Below, piece after piece: positions 49,748-58,049 of a DNA stretch of 64,000 bases (the stretch's first letter is position 1; each line of letters starts with the position of its first letter). The notes under the pieces are model-generated. The model ran no database searches. It was not told where the DNA came from and saw only the letters and a list, made by a program, of their open reading frames with translations. Both the position numbers and the translations under genes were made by a program. Origin of the DNA: Brevibacillus brevis (GTDB lineage: Bacteria > Bacillota > Bacilli > Brevibacillales > Brevibacillaceae); NCBI RefSeq assembly GCF_001039275.2, contig NZ_CP030117.1:1695501-1759500 (forward strand). Reading direction: 5' to 3'.

Positions 49748-50035
49748 ATGAGCGAACAGCTTTTGCAACAACTGATACACATGGTGGCAGAGAATAACCG
49801 ATTGGTTAAAGAAACGCAGGAGGAGCTACGCGAGTTTAAGAAAGAAATGTATGATTTTCGAGATGAGATGTACGTGTTTCGGGATGAAATGTACGAATTC
49901 CGCGATGACGCTACGCGACGATTAGACAGGTTGGAACGCCAAAATAAACATATCGATGCAGACCTTGATCTGCTGCATCGGAAAGTAAGTGACCATGAAC
50001 GGGAGATTAACCGGCTAAAGCAAGTCGGGCAATAA
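49748..50035 (+). CDS. Small coiled-coil protein with seven-residue internal repeats
   Basis: A 95-residue, very polar, all-helical protein with heptad character throughout (EQLLQQLIHMVAENNRLVKE, RRLDRLERQNKHIDADLDLL). The middle holds three near-identical seven-residue repeats: EMYDFRD, EMYVFRD, EMYEFRD. No signal peptide or cysteine. AAGGAG 11 nt before ATG 49748 and a TATAAT at 49718-49723 support expression as a single gene between etfA and trxA. I know no function; similar small coiled coils can be partners in oligomers or toxin-like fragments, but nothing here says so. Confidence 0.75.
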   Translation: MSEQLLQQLIHMVAENNRLVKETQEELREFKKEMYDFRDEMYVFRDEMYEFRDDATRRLDRLERQNKHIDADLDLLHRKVSDHEREINRLKQVGQ

Positions 50036-50093
50036 GGTGCGGCCAGACTGGACAGACTATAACGAGAAGTGCAGGGCAAAGTGTGGAGCGGCG

Positions 50094-50122
50094 TAGTCAA
50101 TTTGGTGTTTGAATGATATACT
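50094..50122 (+). promoter_or_regulatory. Extended -10 promoter of trxA
   Basis: TAGTCA (50094-50099), 17 bp, TATACT (50117-50122) preceded by TGA, an extended -10. No SigB-type GTTTAA/GGGTAT pair was seen. Confidence 0.55.
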
Positions 50123-50175
50123 GATAACCGTTAGGAACCTTTATTTAGTAATTGAAATTCAAGGAGGTAACTTCT

Positions 50176-50493
50176 ATGGCAATTGTAAATGCTACCGACC
50201 AAAACTTTTCCCAGGAAGTAGAGCAAGGCGGTACAGTCCTGGTTGACTTCTGGGCTCCATGGTGCGGCCCTTGCAAAATGATCGCTCCTGTACTGGAGCA
50301 AATCGACGGTGAAGTGGGCTCCCAGCTCAAAATCGTCAAAGTAAACGTGGATGACAACCCAGATTCTGCTGGTCGTTTTGGTGTAATGTCCATCCCAACC
50401 CTGATCGTATTCAAAGACGGTCAACCAGTTGACAAAGTGATTGGCTTCCAACCAAAAGAAGCGCTTATGGCAACTGTAGGCAAACATCTGTAA
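50176..50493 (+). CDS. trxA: Thioredoxin
   Basis: A 105-residue thioredoxin with the redox motif WCGPC (Cys30, Cys33), FWAPWCGPCKMIAPVLE, cis-proline SIPTL and C-terminal GFQPKEAL. It reduces protein disulfides using thioredoxin reductase. AAGGAGGT 7 nt before 50176 sets the start. In B. subtilis trxA likewise lies between etfA and uvrC. Confidence 0.97.
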   Translation: MAIVNATDQNFSQEVEQGGTVLVDFWAPWCGPCKMIAPVLEQIDGEVGSQLKIVKVNVDDNPDSAGRFGVMSIPTLIVFKDGQPVDKVIGFQPKEALMATVGKHL

Positions 50494-50509
50494 GAGCAAT
50501 GCAATGAGT

Positions 50510-50539
50510 AAAGCGGCATGTAATGTGCCGCTTTTTTTT
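50510..50539 (+). terminator. Intrinsic terminator after trxA
   Basis: Nine-bp stem AAAGCGGCA (50510-50518) / TGCCGCTTT (50526-50534), T-run. Confidence 0.9.
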
Positions 50540-50560
50540 ATGAAGTGGAAATGGAATTCT

Positions 50561-50572
50561 GAGCGATCGTTT
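50561..50572. promoter_or_regulatory. Site similar to the fadB palindrome, upstream of livK
   Basis: GAGCGATCGTTT, preceded by CT, shares GAGCGATCG with the site at 47003-47014. It ends 19 bp before the livK -35. Only one arm is intact, so the link is tentative. Confidence 0.3.
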
Positions 50573-50591
50573 GTCAAAAAATTAAGTTTAC

Positions 50592-50620
50592 TTGAACGAA
50601 AATAATTGCGTTTTTAGAAT
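50592..50620 (+). promoter_or_regulatory. Sigma-A promoter of the liv operon
   Basis: TTGAAC (50592-50597), 17 bp, TAGAAT (50615-50620), 57 bp before the livK start. Confidence 0.75.
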
Positions 50621-50676
50621 ACTTTGATTAAACTTCATATATTCAATTTATTTCGAAAATAAAGGGGGCTTTTCTA

Positions 50677-51864
50677 ATGAAGGGATTTCATTTGATGCGC
50701 TCGCTGGCGGCAATCTCGCTAGGGGCGGTATTGATGGTCGGATGTTCAAGCGGAGGAAACACAAGTGCTCCTGTAACAGGAGAAGGTGGCTCTGGACAAG
50801 CAACTAGCACCGAAGGCCAAGAGATTCAAGCAAAAATCGGTGTCGTTGGTTTCCTCTCTGGATCTGGCGCAGCCTATGGAGAAGCGCAAAAAGCAGGATT
50901 GGAGCTGGCGCTGGGCGAGTTGAATGAAGCGAACAAAGGGAAGCTCAAGATCGAGCTGAAGTTTGAAGACTCCGCCGGAGAAAAAGAAGGCGCGATTAAT
51001 GCGGTAAATAAACTGATTAATCAGGATAATGTCGTGGCGATCATCGGACCGACACTTTCCGGTGAAATGTTTGCAGCAGGACCAGTGGCAAACGAGGCGG
51101 AAACCCCGATTTTTGGTATCTCCAACACATCAGAAGGAATCAATGATATCGGGGAGTACGTGTTCCGCAATTCTTTGCCTGAATCCATTGCGATCCCGAC
51201 AGCGATGAAAGCAGCCGTGGAGAAAAATGGCTTGAAAAAAGTAGCACTCATCCATGCATCCAACGATGACTTCTCCGTGAATGGCTACAAGGTCATGAAA
51301 GCAACCGCTGAAAAGCTGGGCTTGGAGATTACCGGCGAAGCGACTTTCGCAAATGGCGATGTGGATTTCTCGGCACAATTGACAAAGTTGAAGCAAACAA
51401 ACCCAGACGCTTTGCTTGTGTCCGCTTTGTACAAAGAAGGCTCCATGGTTGTGAAAAAAGCACGTGAGCTGGGCTTTACAGGGACCATTCTTGGTGGGAA
51501 TGGCTTCAATAATCCGAAGGTTTTCGAAATTGCTGGTCCAGCTGCTGAGGGCTTGATCGTTGCGACTCCATTCAGCCCTGAAAAGAAAGATGATAAAGTA
51601 CAAGCCTTCGTAAAAGCATTCGAAGCCAAATACAACAAAAAGCCTGACCAGTTCGCTGCCCAAGCATACGACTCGCTGTATATCATGTCGCAGTCACTGC
51701 TTGCCGCAGGAAAAGCAGATCGCGAAGAGTTGCGCGGACAATTGGCTCAGCTAAAAGACTTCACAGGTGTATCCGGCAAACTGTCTTTTGACGAGAAACG
51801 CAATCCGATTGGTGATGCGGTTGTCGTTGTCGCAAAAGAAGGCAAATTCGTCCCGTTTGAATAG
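50677..51864 (+). CDS. livK: Branched-chain amino acid/amide ABC transporter substrate-binding lipoprotein
   Basis: A 395-residue extracytoplasmic lipoprotein: signal helix and lipobox MVGC (Cys23) with a Ser/Gly/Thr-rich linker, then the periplasmic-binding type-I fold (IGVVGFLSGSGAAYGEAQKAG, IIGPTLSGEMFAAGPVANE, PIFGISNTS, YDSLYIMSQSLLAAG). It delivers branched-chain amino acids or related amides to the LivHMGF complex. AGGGGG precedes the ATG. A terminator and a second long hairpin follow, before livH, which would raise the level of this subunit over the membrane parts. Confidence 0.92.
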   Translation: MKGFHLMRSLAAISLGAVLMVGCSSGGNTSAPVTGEGGSGQATSTEGQEIQAKIGVVGFLSGSGAAYGEAQKAGLELALGELNEANKGKLKIELKFEDSAGEKEGAINAVNKLINQDNVVAIIGPTLSGEMFAAGPVANEAETPIFGISNTSEGINDIGEYVFRNSLPESIAIPTAMKAAVEKNGLKKVALIHASNDDFSVNGYKVMKATAEKLGLEITGEATFANGDVDFSAQLTKLKQTNPDALLVSALYKEGSMVVKKARELGFTGTILGGNGFNNPKVFEIAGPAAEGLIVATPFSPEKKDDKVQAFVKAFEAKYNKKPDQFAAQAYDSLYIMSQSLLAAGKADREELRGQLAQLKDFTGVSGKLSFDEKRNPIGDAVVVVAKEGKFVPFE

Positions 51865-51870
51865 CATCGT

Positions 51871-51899
51871 GCCCGGGGTCGCTCCGGGCTTCTTTTTCT
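51871..51899 (+). terminator. Partial terminator between livK and livH
   Basis: GCCCGG (51871-51876) / CCGGGC (51884-51889) and a TTCTTTTT tail. As livHMGF have no obvious promoter of their own, read-through is expected. Confidence 0.7.
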
Positions 51900-51904
51900 A
51901 TCCG

Positions 51905-51964
51905 TTATCTCGCTGGATCAGAAAGTACCAGAATGCTCTTCGCTTGCTGATCCAGCGAGAATAA
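51905..51964 (+). promoter_or_regulatory. Long inverted repeat between livK and livH
   Basis: TTATCTCGCTGGATCAG (51905-51921) is complementary to CTGATCCAGCGAGAATAA (51947-51964) with a single-base bulge, loop of 25 nt. It lacks a T-tail, so it is not a terminator; it may stabilise the 3' end of the livK message or be a small repeat. Confidence 0.6.
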
Positions 51965-52010
51965 CGCAATCATCGGTGGCTATGAACCACTTAACAGTGA
52001 GGTGAGGCAT

Positions 52011-52877
52011 TTGTTTTGGCAGCAATTAGTCAACGGTTTGACAGTTGGTAGCACTTATTCATTAATCGCATTGGGCTATACGCTCATTTTTGGTGTCCTG
52101 GGAATCATTAATATGGCACACGGCCAAATTTTTATTTTTGGATCACTGGTTGGCTTGGTATTGATGACCAGCCTGAATATGCCATTAGGGGTAGCGCTGA
52201 TCGTGGCAGTCGTGATTTCGGCCATTTTGGGTCTTGTGCTGGAGTATACGGCGCTTCGCCCACTTCGTAAAAAAAATGTACCCCATCTGGCATCGCTGAT
52301 CAGTACGATTGGATTTGCCATTTTGATGGAGGAAGCCATGCACAAGTTTTTCGGTGCTGACTCCCGTGCGTTCCCGCAATCTTTCGGGGATACCACTTTT
52401 GACTTGGGGCTCATTCAAATTCGCAGCGTCGATCTCGTTATTTTGGGGATTTCTGTGTTGCTAATGTTCGTCCTGCATTTCTGGATTCAAAAAACGAAAA
52501 TGGGAAAAGCCATTCGCGCGACGGCTGAAAATACGGATACAGCAAATATTTTGGGGATTAACACGAATATGGTCATTGTCGTGACCGTCATGCTTGCTTC
52601 GGCACTGGGAGGTGTCGCAGGCATTTTGATCGGGATGGCGTACTCTGCTCTCATTCCAACGATGGGGATGACCCTTGGCTTCAAAGGTTTGGCCGTTTTG
52701 ATTTTAGGCGGGGTAGGCAGCATTCCCGGGGCCATGGTGTGTGGCGTATTGCTTGGGATTATCGAGGTGTTTACCGTCGCGTACGGAGACTCGTCGTATC
52801 GGGATGCGGTTGCTTTTGGCTTGATCATTCTCATTTTACTCTTGAAGCCGGAAGGACTATTTGGACGCAAAGCGTAA
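52011..52877 (+). CDS. livH: Branched-chain amino acid ABC transporter permease LivH
   Basis: A 288-residue permease with about eight helices. WQQLVNGLTVGSTYSLIALGYTLIFGVLGIINMAHG (in parts, residues 3-40) is the standard LivH N-terminus; GFKGLAVLILGGVGSIPGAMVCGVLLG near 220-248 is the coupling-loop region. Start assigned to TTG 52011 because GAGGTGAGG is well placed; GTG 52002 in frame is possible. Forms the channel with LivM. Confidence 0.92.
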   Translation: MFWQQLVNGLTVGSTYSLIALGYTLIFGVLGIINMAHGQIFIFGSLVGLVLMTSLNMPLGVALIVAVVISAILGLVLEYTALRPLRKKNVPHLASLISTIGFAILMEEAMHKFFGADSRAFPQSFGDTTFDLGLIQIRSVDLVILGISVLLMFVLHFWIQKTKMGKAIRATAENTDTANILGINTNMVIVVTVMLASALGGVAGILIGMAYSALIPTMGMTLGFKGLAVLILGGVGSIPGAMVCGVLLGIIEVFTVAYGDSSYRDAVAFGLIILILLLKPEGLFGRKA

Positions 52878-52891
52878 GGGAGGTGCAGACA

Positions 52892-53854
52892 TTGGACATT
52901 CTCAATCCATATAACTTACAGGTATTTACTTTTATCCTGTTAAACAGTATTTTGGCGATCAGTATTTACATTACGCTCTCGACGGGCCAGCTTTCCTTGG
53001 GGCATGCGGGCTTTATGAGCATTGGTGCTTTTACGGCGAGTATTTTGACGAAGCAAGCGGACATGCCGTTGTTTATCGCCATCATAATCGGAGGACTGGC
53101 GGCTGGGCTGATTGCCCTTTTGATCGGTGCTCCGACATTGAAGCTCCACGGCTTGTACCTGGCAATTGCTACGCTTGGCTTTGGTGAAGTGATCCGCGTT
53201 ATTTTTCTCAATATGGAGATTACAAATGGCGCCCTCGGATTGACCGGACTTCAATCGATAGGCAATTACTTGTACGATTTTGAAAAAGCAATGGGGTTAA
53301 AAGCGCAAACCCTTGGCATTTCGGTTATGCAAATGAAGTCATTATCGACCTTTGTGTTTATGCTGCTCCTGTTTGCTTTCGTGCTTTTCCTGACGCTGCG
53401 TCTGAACCGTTCGCGTCTGGGGCGTGCTTTTGAAGCGATCAAAGCAGATGAAACGGCGGCACGAGCGATGGGATTGCAAGTCAACTATTACAAAATGCTT
53501 GCTTTTGTGATCGGTTCAATTTTGGCAGGGGTCTGTGGAGGATTGTTCGCTCACATTACGACGACCATTACGCCAGATGATTTTAACTATCATAAAGTCG
53601 TAGAGATACTGTCTTATGCCGTGATCGGCGGCAGCGAAGTCGTATGGGGGCCGCTGTTTGGTGCCTTGGTTCTTACGGCATTGCCGGAGGTGCTGCGTGG
53701 TTTGGCCGAGTACAAAATGCTCATGTACGGCTTGATCATGGTCGGAGTAATGGCGTTCCGTCCGCATGGCTTGATCGGTGCCGACACGTTCCAAAAGCTG
53801 TTCAAGCGTCGTCGGGGCAAGTCATCGGATAAGGAAGCGAAGGGGGGCGTATAG
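52892..53854 (+). CDS. livM: Branched-chain amino acid ABC transporter permease LivM
   Basis: A 320-residue permease. YITLSTGQLSLGHAGFMSIGAFTASIL near residues 25-51, LYLAIATLGFGEVIRVI and AARAMGLQVNYYKMLAFVIGS are LivM motifs. Start assigned to TTG 52892, six nt after GGGAGGTG and 14 bp after livH; the longer open frame upstream runs through livH and has no site. The end RRRGKSSDKEAKGGV is a polar tail. Stop and the livG start are separated by one base. Confidence 0.92.
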   Translation: MDILNPYNLQVFTFILLNSILAISIYITLSTGQLSLGHAGFMSIGAFTASILTKQADMPLFIAIIIGGLAAGLIALLIGAPTLKLHGLYLAIATLGFGEVIRVIFLNMEITNGALGLTGLQSIGNYLYDFEKAMGLKAQTLGISVMQMKSLSTFVFMLLLFAFVLFLTLRLNRSRLGRAFEAIKADETAARAMGLQVNYYKMLAFVIGSILAGVCGGLFAHITTTITPDDFNYHKVVEILSYAVIGGSEVVWGPLFGALVLTALPEVLRGLAEYKMLMYGLIMVGVMAFRPHGLIGADTFQKLFKRRRGKSSDKEAKGGV

Positions 53855-53855
53855 G

Positions 53856-54617
53856 ATGTTGCTGGAACTTGCGAACGTAGGAAAAAGCTTTGGCGGCATC
53901 ACCGCTCTTCGTGACGTTTCTTTTACTGTCGGAGAGGGAGAAATTGTCGGCTTGATTGGTCCGAATGGTGCGGGGAAAACGACGATTTTCAATATGGCAA
54001 CGGGCATATTCGAACCAACGACGGGGACTTTTTCTTTTGCCGGACAAAAGTTAAATGGAATAGCACCGAACAAAATTACTGAAATGGGGATTGCGAGGAC
54101 GTTCCAAAATATTCGCCTCTTCGGTCACATGAGTGCGTTGGACAATGTGAAGGTAGGATGTCATTCGCGCATGAAGGCAGGCTTCTGGGCTTCCCTTTTG
54201 AAAACACCGGGACAACGTGCGGAAGAAAAGGCGGTTACCAAAAAAGCAGAGGAGCTTCTCGAATTCGTAGGCTTGTCTGACATTGCTGATGTGCGCTCGG
54301 ATACATTGGCTTACGGTCAACAACGGCGTCTGGAGATTGCACGGGCACTGGCTACTGAGCCAAAGCTCTTACTTTTGGATGAGCCTGCTGCCGGAATGAT
54401 CGAGACTGAGACGAAAGCACTCATGGAGCTGGTCAAAAAAATTCGCGATGACGGGACGACTGTCCTATTGGTCGAACACGATATGGGATTGGTCATGAAC
54501 CTGTGTGAAAAGGTCGTATGTATCAACTTTGGGGTCAAAATTGCCGACGGCACCCCGGCAGAGGTGCAAAACAATCCAGATGTGATTGAAGCCTACCTCG
54601 GCAAGGAGGACGAATAA
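53856..54617 (+). CDS. livG: Branched-chain amino acid ABC transporter ATPase LivG
   Basis: A 253-residue ATPase with Walker A GPNGAGKTT (about 37-45), signature LAYGQQRRLEIARALA in place of LSGGQ as usual in LivG, Walker B LLLLDEPAAG and switch histidine LVEHD. It powers transport together with LivF. The ATG is one base after the livM stop with AAGGGGGG upstream. LivF follows after one base. Confidence 0.94.
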   Translation: MLLELANVGKSFGGITALRDVSFTVGEGEIVGLIGPNGAGKTTIFNMATGIFEPTTGTFSFAGQKLNGIAPNKITEMGIARTFQNIRLFGHMSALDNVKVGCHSRMKAGFWASLLKTPGQRAEEKAVTKKAEELLEFVGLSDIADVRSDTLAYGQQRRLEIARALATEPKLLLLDEPAAGMIETETKALMELVKKIRDDGTTVLLVEHDMGLVMNLCEKVVCINFGVKIADGTPAEVQNNPDVIEAYLGKEDE

Positions 54618-54618
54618 G

Positions 54619-55332
54619 ATGCTGAACATACAAAACTTGACGACCTCCTACGGTCAAATCAAAGCGATTCGCGGGATCACGCTGGAAGTCCCTGAGGGCA
54701 AAATCGTTTCGCTGATCGGGGCGAATGGAGCGGGCAAAACTACAACCATGCGTACGATCGCAGGTCAACTGAGGCCTGAAGCAGGGACGATTACGTTTTG
54801 CGGTAAACGTATAGAGGGTTCGAGACCACATCAGATCGTAAAAGCTGGACTGGCTTTGGTACCAGAAGGACGTGCGATCCTCGGGAAGATGACCGTGCTG
54901 GAAAACCTGGAGATGGGTGCATTCCAGCGCAACGATGCACAAGGCATCAAGGACGACATGGAAAAAATGATGGCCTGGTTCCCTATCCTCAAGGAACGGC
55001 TTTCTCAATTGGGGGGGACGATGTCTGGCGGTCAGCAGCAAATGCTAGCCATTGCCCGCGCTTTGATGTCTCGACCGAAGCTGTTGCTTTTGGACGAGCC
55101 GTCGATGGGGTTGGCTCCCATCGTGGTGGCGGACATTTTCAAGGTGATCAAAGAAATCAATGCGGAAGGTACAACCGTCCTCATCGTAGAGCAAAATGTC
55201 AAACAGGCCCTCAAAATTGCTGATTACGGGTATGTACTGGAGGCAGGGCAAATTGTATTGGATGGCACAGGAGTAGCGTTGTTAAACGACGAGCGTGTAA
55301 AAGAAGCATATTTGGGCGGTCGCAAGCACTAG
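54619..55332 (+). CDS. livF: Branched-chain amino acid ABC transporter ATPase LivF
   Basis: A 237-residue ATPase: NLTTSYGQIKAIRGITLEVPEG, Walker A GANGAGKTTTM (about 34-44), FQRND Q-loop region, signature MSGGQQQMLAIARALM, Walker B LLLLDEPSMGL and IVEQN in place of the H-loop histidine, normal for LivF. AAGGAGG in the end of livG supports the ATG at 54619. A terminator ends the operon. Confidence 0.94.
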   Translation: MLNIQNLTTSYGQIKAIRGITLEVPEGKIVSLIGANGAGKTTTMRTIAGQLRPEAGTITFCGKRIEGSRPHQIVKAGLALVPEGRAILGKMTVLENLEMGAFQRNDAQGIKDDMEKMMAWFPILKERLSQLGGTMSGGQQQMLAIARALMSRPKLLLLDEPSMGLAPIVVADIFKVIKEINAEGTTVLIVEQNVKQALKIADYGYVLEAGQIVLDGTGVALLNDERVKEAYLGGRKH

Positions 55333-55343
55333 TCTGCCTATAA

Positions 55344-55379
55344 AAAACTGTCGCCATGGAATGAGGCGGCAGTTTTTTT
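55344..55379 (+). terminator. Intrinsic terminator of the liv operon
   Basis: Twelve-bp stem AAAACTGTCGCC (55344-55355) / GGCGGCAGTTTT (55365-55376), one mismatch, T-run. Confidence 0.9.
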
Positions 55380-55457
55380 CGTATGGATTCCATGGTACTA
55401 TGAAGGATAGAACGTATATTCTCTTATGATGCGAAAAAGGGAAGGAAGCCGGATACG

Positions 55458-55709
55458 ATGCCAACCAAATTGACGAGAGAGCAAATGGAATATCTTGTTC
55501 ATCAAGTACAGCGCTATTTTAAAGAAGAACGGTCGGAGACACTCGGCAATTTGGAGACGGAAGAGTTGATTGCCTTTTTTTCGAAAGAACTCGGCCCCTT
55601 CTATTACAATCAAGGGGTACAAGACAGCCGCAAGCTGCTGGTGGAACGGATGAGTTCTTTAGAAGATGAACTGTATGTATTGGAAAAGCCATTCCACAAG
55701 AACAAATAG
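55458..55709 (+). CDS. DUF2164 protein
   Basis: An 83-residue protein matching DUF2164: LTREQMEYLVHQVQRYFKEER, IAFFSKELGPFYYNQGVQDSRK and the C-terminal MSSLEDELYVLEKP. Function unknown. GGGAAGG lies about 12 nt before the ATG. It precedes uvrC by 38 bp and may share its transcript. Confidence 0.85.
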   Translation: MPTKLTREQMEYLVHQVQRYFKEERSETLGNLETEELIAFFSKELGPFYYNQGVQDSRKLLVERMSSLEDELYVLEKPFHKNK

Positions 55710-55747
55710 ATGCAAGGCAGATATAGAGCAAAGAGGAGGGGGCAGCC

Positions 55748-57529
55748 ATGAACAGCTCCTTAAAAGATAAGCTGGCCGTCCTGCCAGATAAGCCAGGCTG
55801 CTACCTGATGAAAAATGCGAGCGGGGAAATCATTTACGTAGGAAAAGCCAAGGTGCTGAAAAACCGCGTCCGCTCTTATTTTACAGGCAGTCATAACGGA
55901 AAGACGCAGCTGTTGGTCAGTGAGATCGTGGACTTTGAGTACATTGTGGTATCCTCAGCAATTGAGGCGCTCATCCTCGAGTGCAACCTGATCAAGGAGC
56001 ATGACCCTCGTTACAATGTCATGCTCCGCGACGACAAGACGTATCCGTACATCAAAATTACGAATGAGGCGCAGCCACGCCTGGAGATTACCCGTAAGGT
56101 ACTAAAAGATAAAGCCAAGTATTTCGGTCCGTATCCGAATGCTGGAGATGCCTCCGAGGTGAAGAAGCTGCTTGATCGCCTCTATCCGTTGCGCAAATGC
56201 CGCAATATGCCCAAGCAGGTTTGTCTTTACTACCATTTGGGACAATGTCTAGCGCCCTGTGTGTACGAGGTATCGGCAGAGGAAAATCAGCGTTTGGTGG
56301 ATGAAATCAGCCGATTCCTCGATGGTGGCCATGAGGAAATGAAGCAAACCCTCACGGAAAAAATGCTGCAAGCCGCAGAAAACATGGAGTTCGAACGCGC
56401 CAAGGAATATCGCGATCAGATCAAGAGCATCGAAGCGGTGATGGAGAAGCAGAAGATCACGTTCACCGATACGGTAGACCGCGACATTATCGGGTTTGCT
56501 GTGGAAAAAGGCTGGATGTGCATTCAGGTGTTCTATATGCGAAAAGGGAAGATGATCGAGCGTCAGACGACTTCCTTTCCATACTATGGAAGCGAAACCG
56601 AAGACTTCATGTCTTATGTGAGCCAGTTCTACTACGACAAGCAAAATGCACTGCCAAAAGAAATTTTGCTCCCGCAAGAGAGTGAACCGGAGCTTTTGAG
56701 TGAGTGGCTGGGCATCAAAGTCCATGCTCCGAAAAGAGGCAAGAAGCATGAGCTCGTGAAGATGGCTTCGGAGAACGCCCGTATTGCTTTGCAGGAGAAG
56801 TTCGCGCTGATGTCCAAGGACGATGCTCGTACGGTCCAAGCGGTACACAATCTCGGTCACATTTTAGGGATTCCGGTTCCTCATCGAATTGAAGCGTTTG
56901 ACAACTCCAACATTCAGGGAACAGAGCCTGTGTCTGCGATGATTGTGTTTACAGACGGCCGCCCTGACAAAAAGGAATACCGCAAATTCAAGATCAAAAC
57001 CGTCGAGGGACCAGATGATTACGGCTCCATGCGCGAAGTCGTTCGCCGTCGATACTCTCGCCTGTTGAAAGAAAACCAGCCTATGCCCGATCTGATTGTG
57101 ATTGATGGTGGAAAAGGTCAAATCAGCGCGGCTATGGACGTGCTGGAAAACGAGCTGGGTCTCTATATTCCCGTCTGTGGACTCGCGAAGGATGAGAAGC
57201 ACCGCACTGCTCAGCTCATGTACGGAGATCCGCCAGAGCCTGTGAATCTTAGACGTGATAGCTATGAGTTTTATTTGTTGCAGCGCATCCAAGATGAAGT
57301 CCACCGTTTTGTTATTACGTTCCACAGACAATCCCGGACGAAAACGATGCTTTCCTCACAGTTGGATGAAATTCCGGGTATCGGTGAGAAACGACGCAAG
57401 CTGTTGTTCTCTCATTTTGGCTCGTTGAAAAAAATGCGTGAGGCGACCGTTGAAGACTTCCGCCAACTAGGGATCGGCGACAAGCTGGCAAAAGAAATCA
57501 TCGGGCATCTGCGTAAGCTGGACACATAG
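55748..57529 (+). CDS. uvrC: Excinuclease ABC subunit C
   Basis: A 593-residue UvrC, the dual-incision nuclease of nucleotide excision repair. GIY-YIG domain ([20 protein letters not shown], residues 16-35, with the 3' incision site), UvrB-interacting UVR motif ([28 protein letters not shown] in parts, about 200-228), RNase H-like 5' nuclease ([32 protein letters not shown]) and C-terminal helix-hairpin-helix pair ([21 protein letters not shown]). Length is standard. GAGGAGGG precedes the ATG. Confidence 0.96.
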   Translation: MNSSLKDKLAVLPDKPGCYLMKNASGEIIYVGKAKVLKNRVRSYFTGSHNGKTQLLVSEIVDFEYIVVSSAIEALILECNLIKEHDPRYNVMLRDDKTYPYIKITNEAQPRLEITRKVLKDKAKYFGPYPNAGDASEVKKLLDRLYPLRKCRNMPKQVCLYYHLGQCLAPCVYEVSAEENQRLVDEISRFLDGGHEEMKQTLTEKMLQAAENMEFERAKEYRDQIKSIEAVMEKQKITFTDTVDRDIIGFAVEKGWMCIQVFYMRKGKMIERQTTSFPYYGSETEDFMSYVSQFYYDKQNALPKEILLPQESEPELLSEWLGIKVHAPKRGKKHELVKMASENARIALQEKFALMSKDDARTVQAVHNLGHILGIPVPHRIEAFDNSNIQGTEPVSAMIVFTDGRPDKKEYRKFKIKTVEGPDDYGSMREVVRRRYSRLLKENQPMPDLIVIDGGKGQISAAMDVLENELGLYIPVCGLAKDEKHRTAQLMYGDPPEPVNLRRDSYEFYLLQRIQDEVHRFVITFHRQSRTKTMLSSQLDEIPGIGEKRRKLLFSHFGSLKKMREATVEDFRQLGIGDKLAKEIIGHLRKLDT

Positions 57530-57564
57530 CAAATGTAACTTTTGGAATAACCTCTAAAAAGGAA

Positions 57565-57593
57565 TTGATCCATTTTTAGACTCATGATATAAT
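57565..57593 (+). promoter_or_regulatory. Sigma-A promoter of lysC
   Basis: TTGATC (57565-57570), 17 bp, TATAAT (57588-57593) with a TGA extended -10, directly before the lysine riboswitch. Confidence 0.8.
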
Positions 57594-57610
57594 CCGATTC
57601 AAACAGAATA

Positions 57611-57946
57611 GTTAGCCTCACTTCCATTATGGAGTGAGGTAGAGGCGCGAAAACCAAGAGTACCACCCTGAGATCGGGTATCTGTGAAGGGGACGGGAAA
57701 GGGGAATTCGCCGAAGTGTGGAGGGAAACCCGCTTTTCTCCATGCTGGGTCTGCGTTGAACAAATGCAGGACTGTCATCTGCACAATGACCAATTGTCAG
57801 ATGGAGAGCTATCTCACGGTGTGTCAATGTGAGTTTTGATGGTGTTTACTGTCAATCTTCGTTGTCCGCGTGTATTGGGAGGGAGGAACCGGTATGTCGA
57901 AACAATAGGCAGCGGCAGGTCTTATTCCTTGTCGGTGCCTTTTTTG
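57611..57946 (+). ncRNA. Lysine riboswitch (L box) of lysC
   Basis: The aptamer core motifs of the lysine riboswitch are present in order: GAGGTAGAGGCGCGA (57636-57650), AAGAGTA (57656-57662), the GGGGAAGGGGAA-like/TTCGCCGAAG segment around 57695-57718, and GCTGGGTCTGCG near 57744. A terminator hairpin with T-run covers 57907-57946. Lysine binding is known to favour termination, so lysC is repressed by lysine. Confidence 0.92.
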
Positions 57947-58049
57947 TAAAATAAAAATGCAAGACTTTTCCTTATAGAGAGAATAGTGAAAAACCATACA
58001 ATACGAGATAAATACCAAATTGGATATGAGAAAAAGGGAGAGAAGCCGC

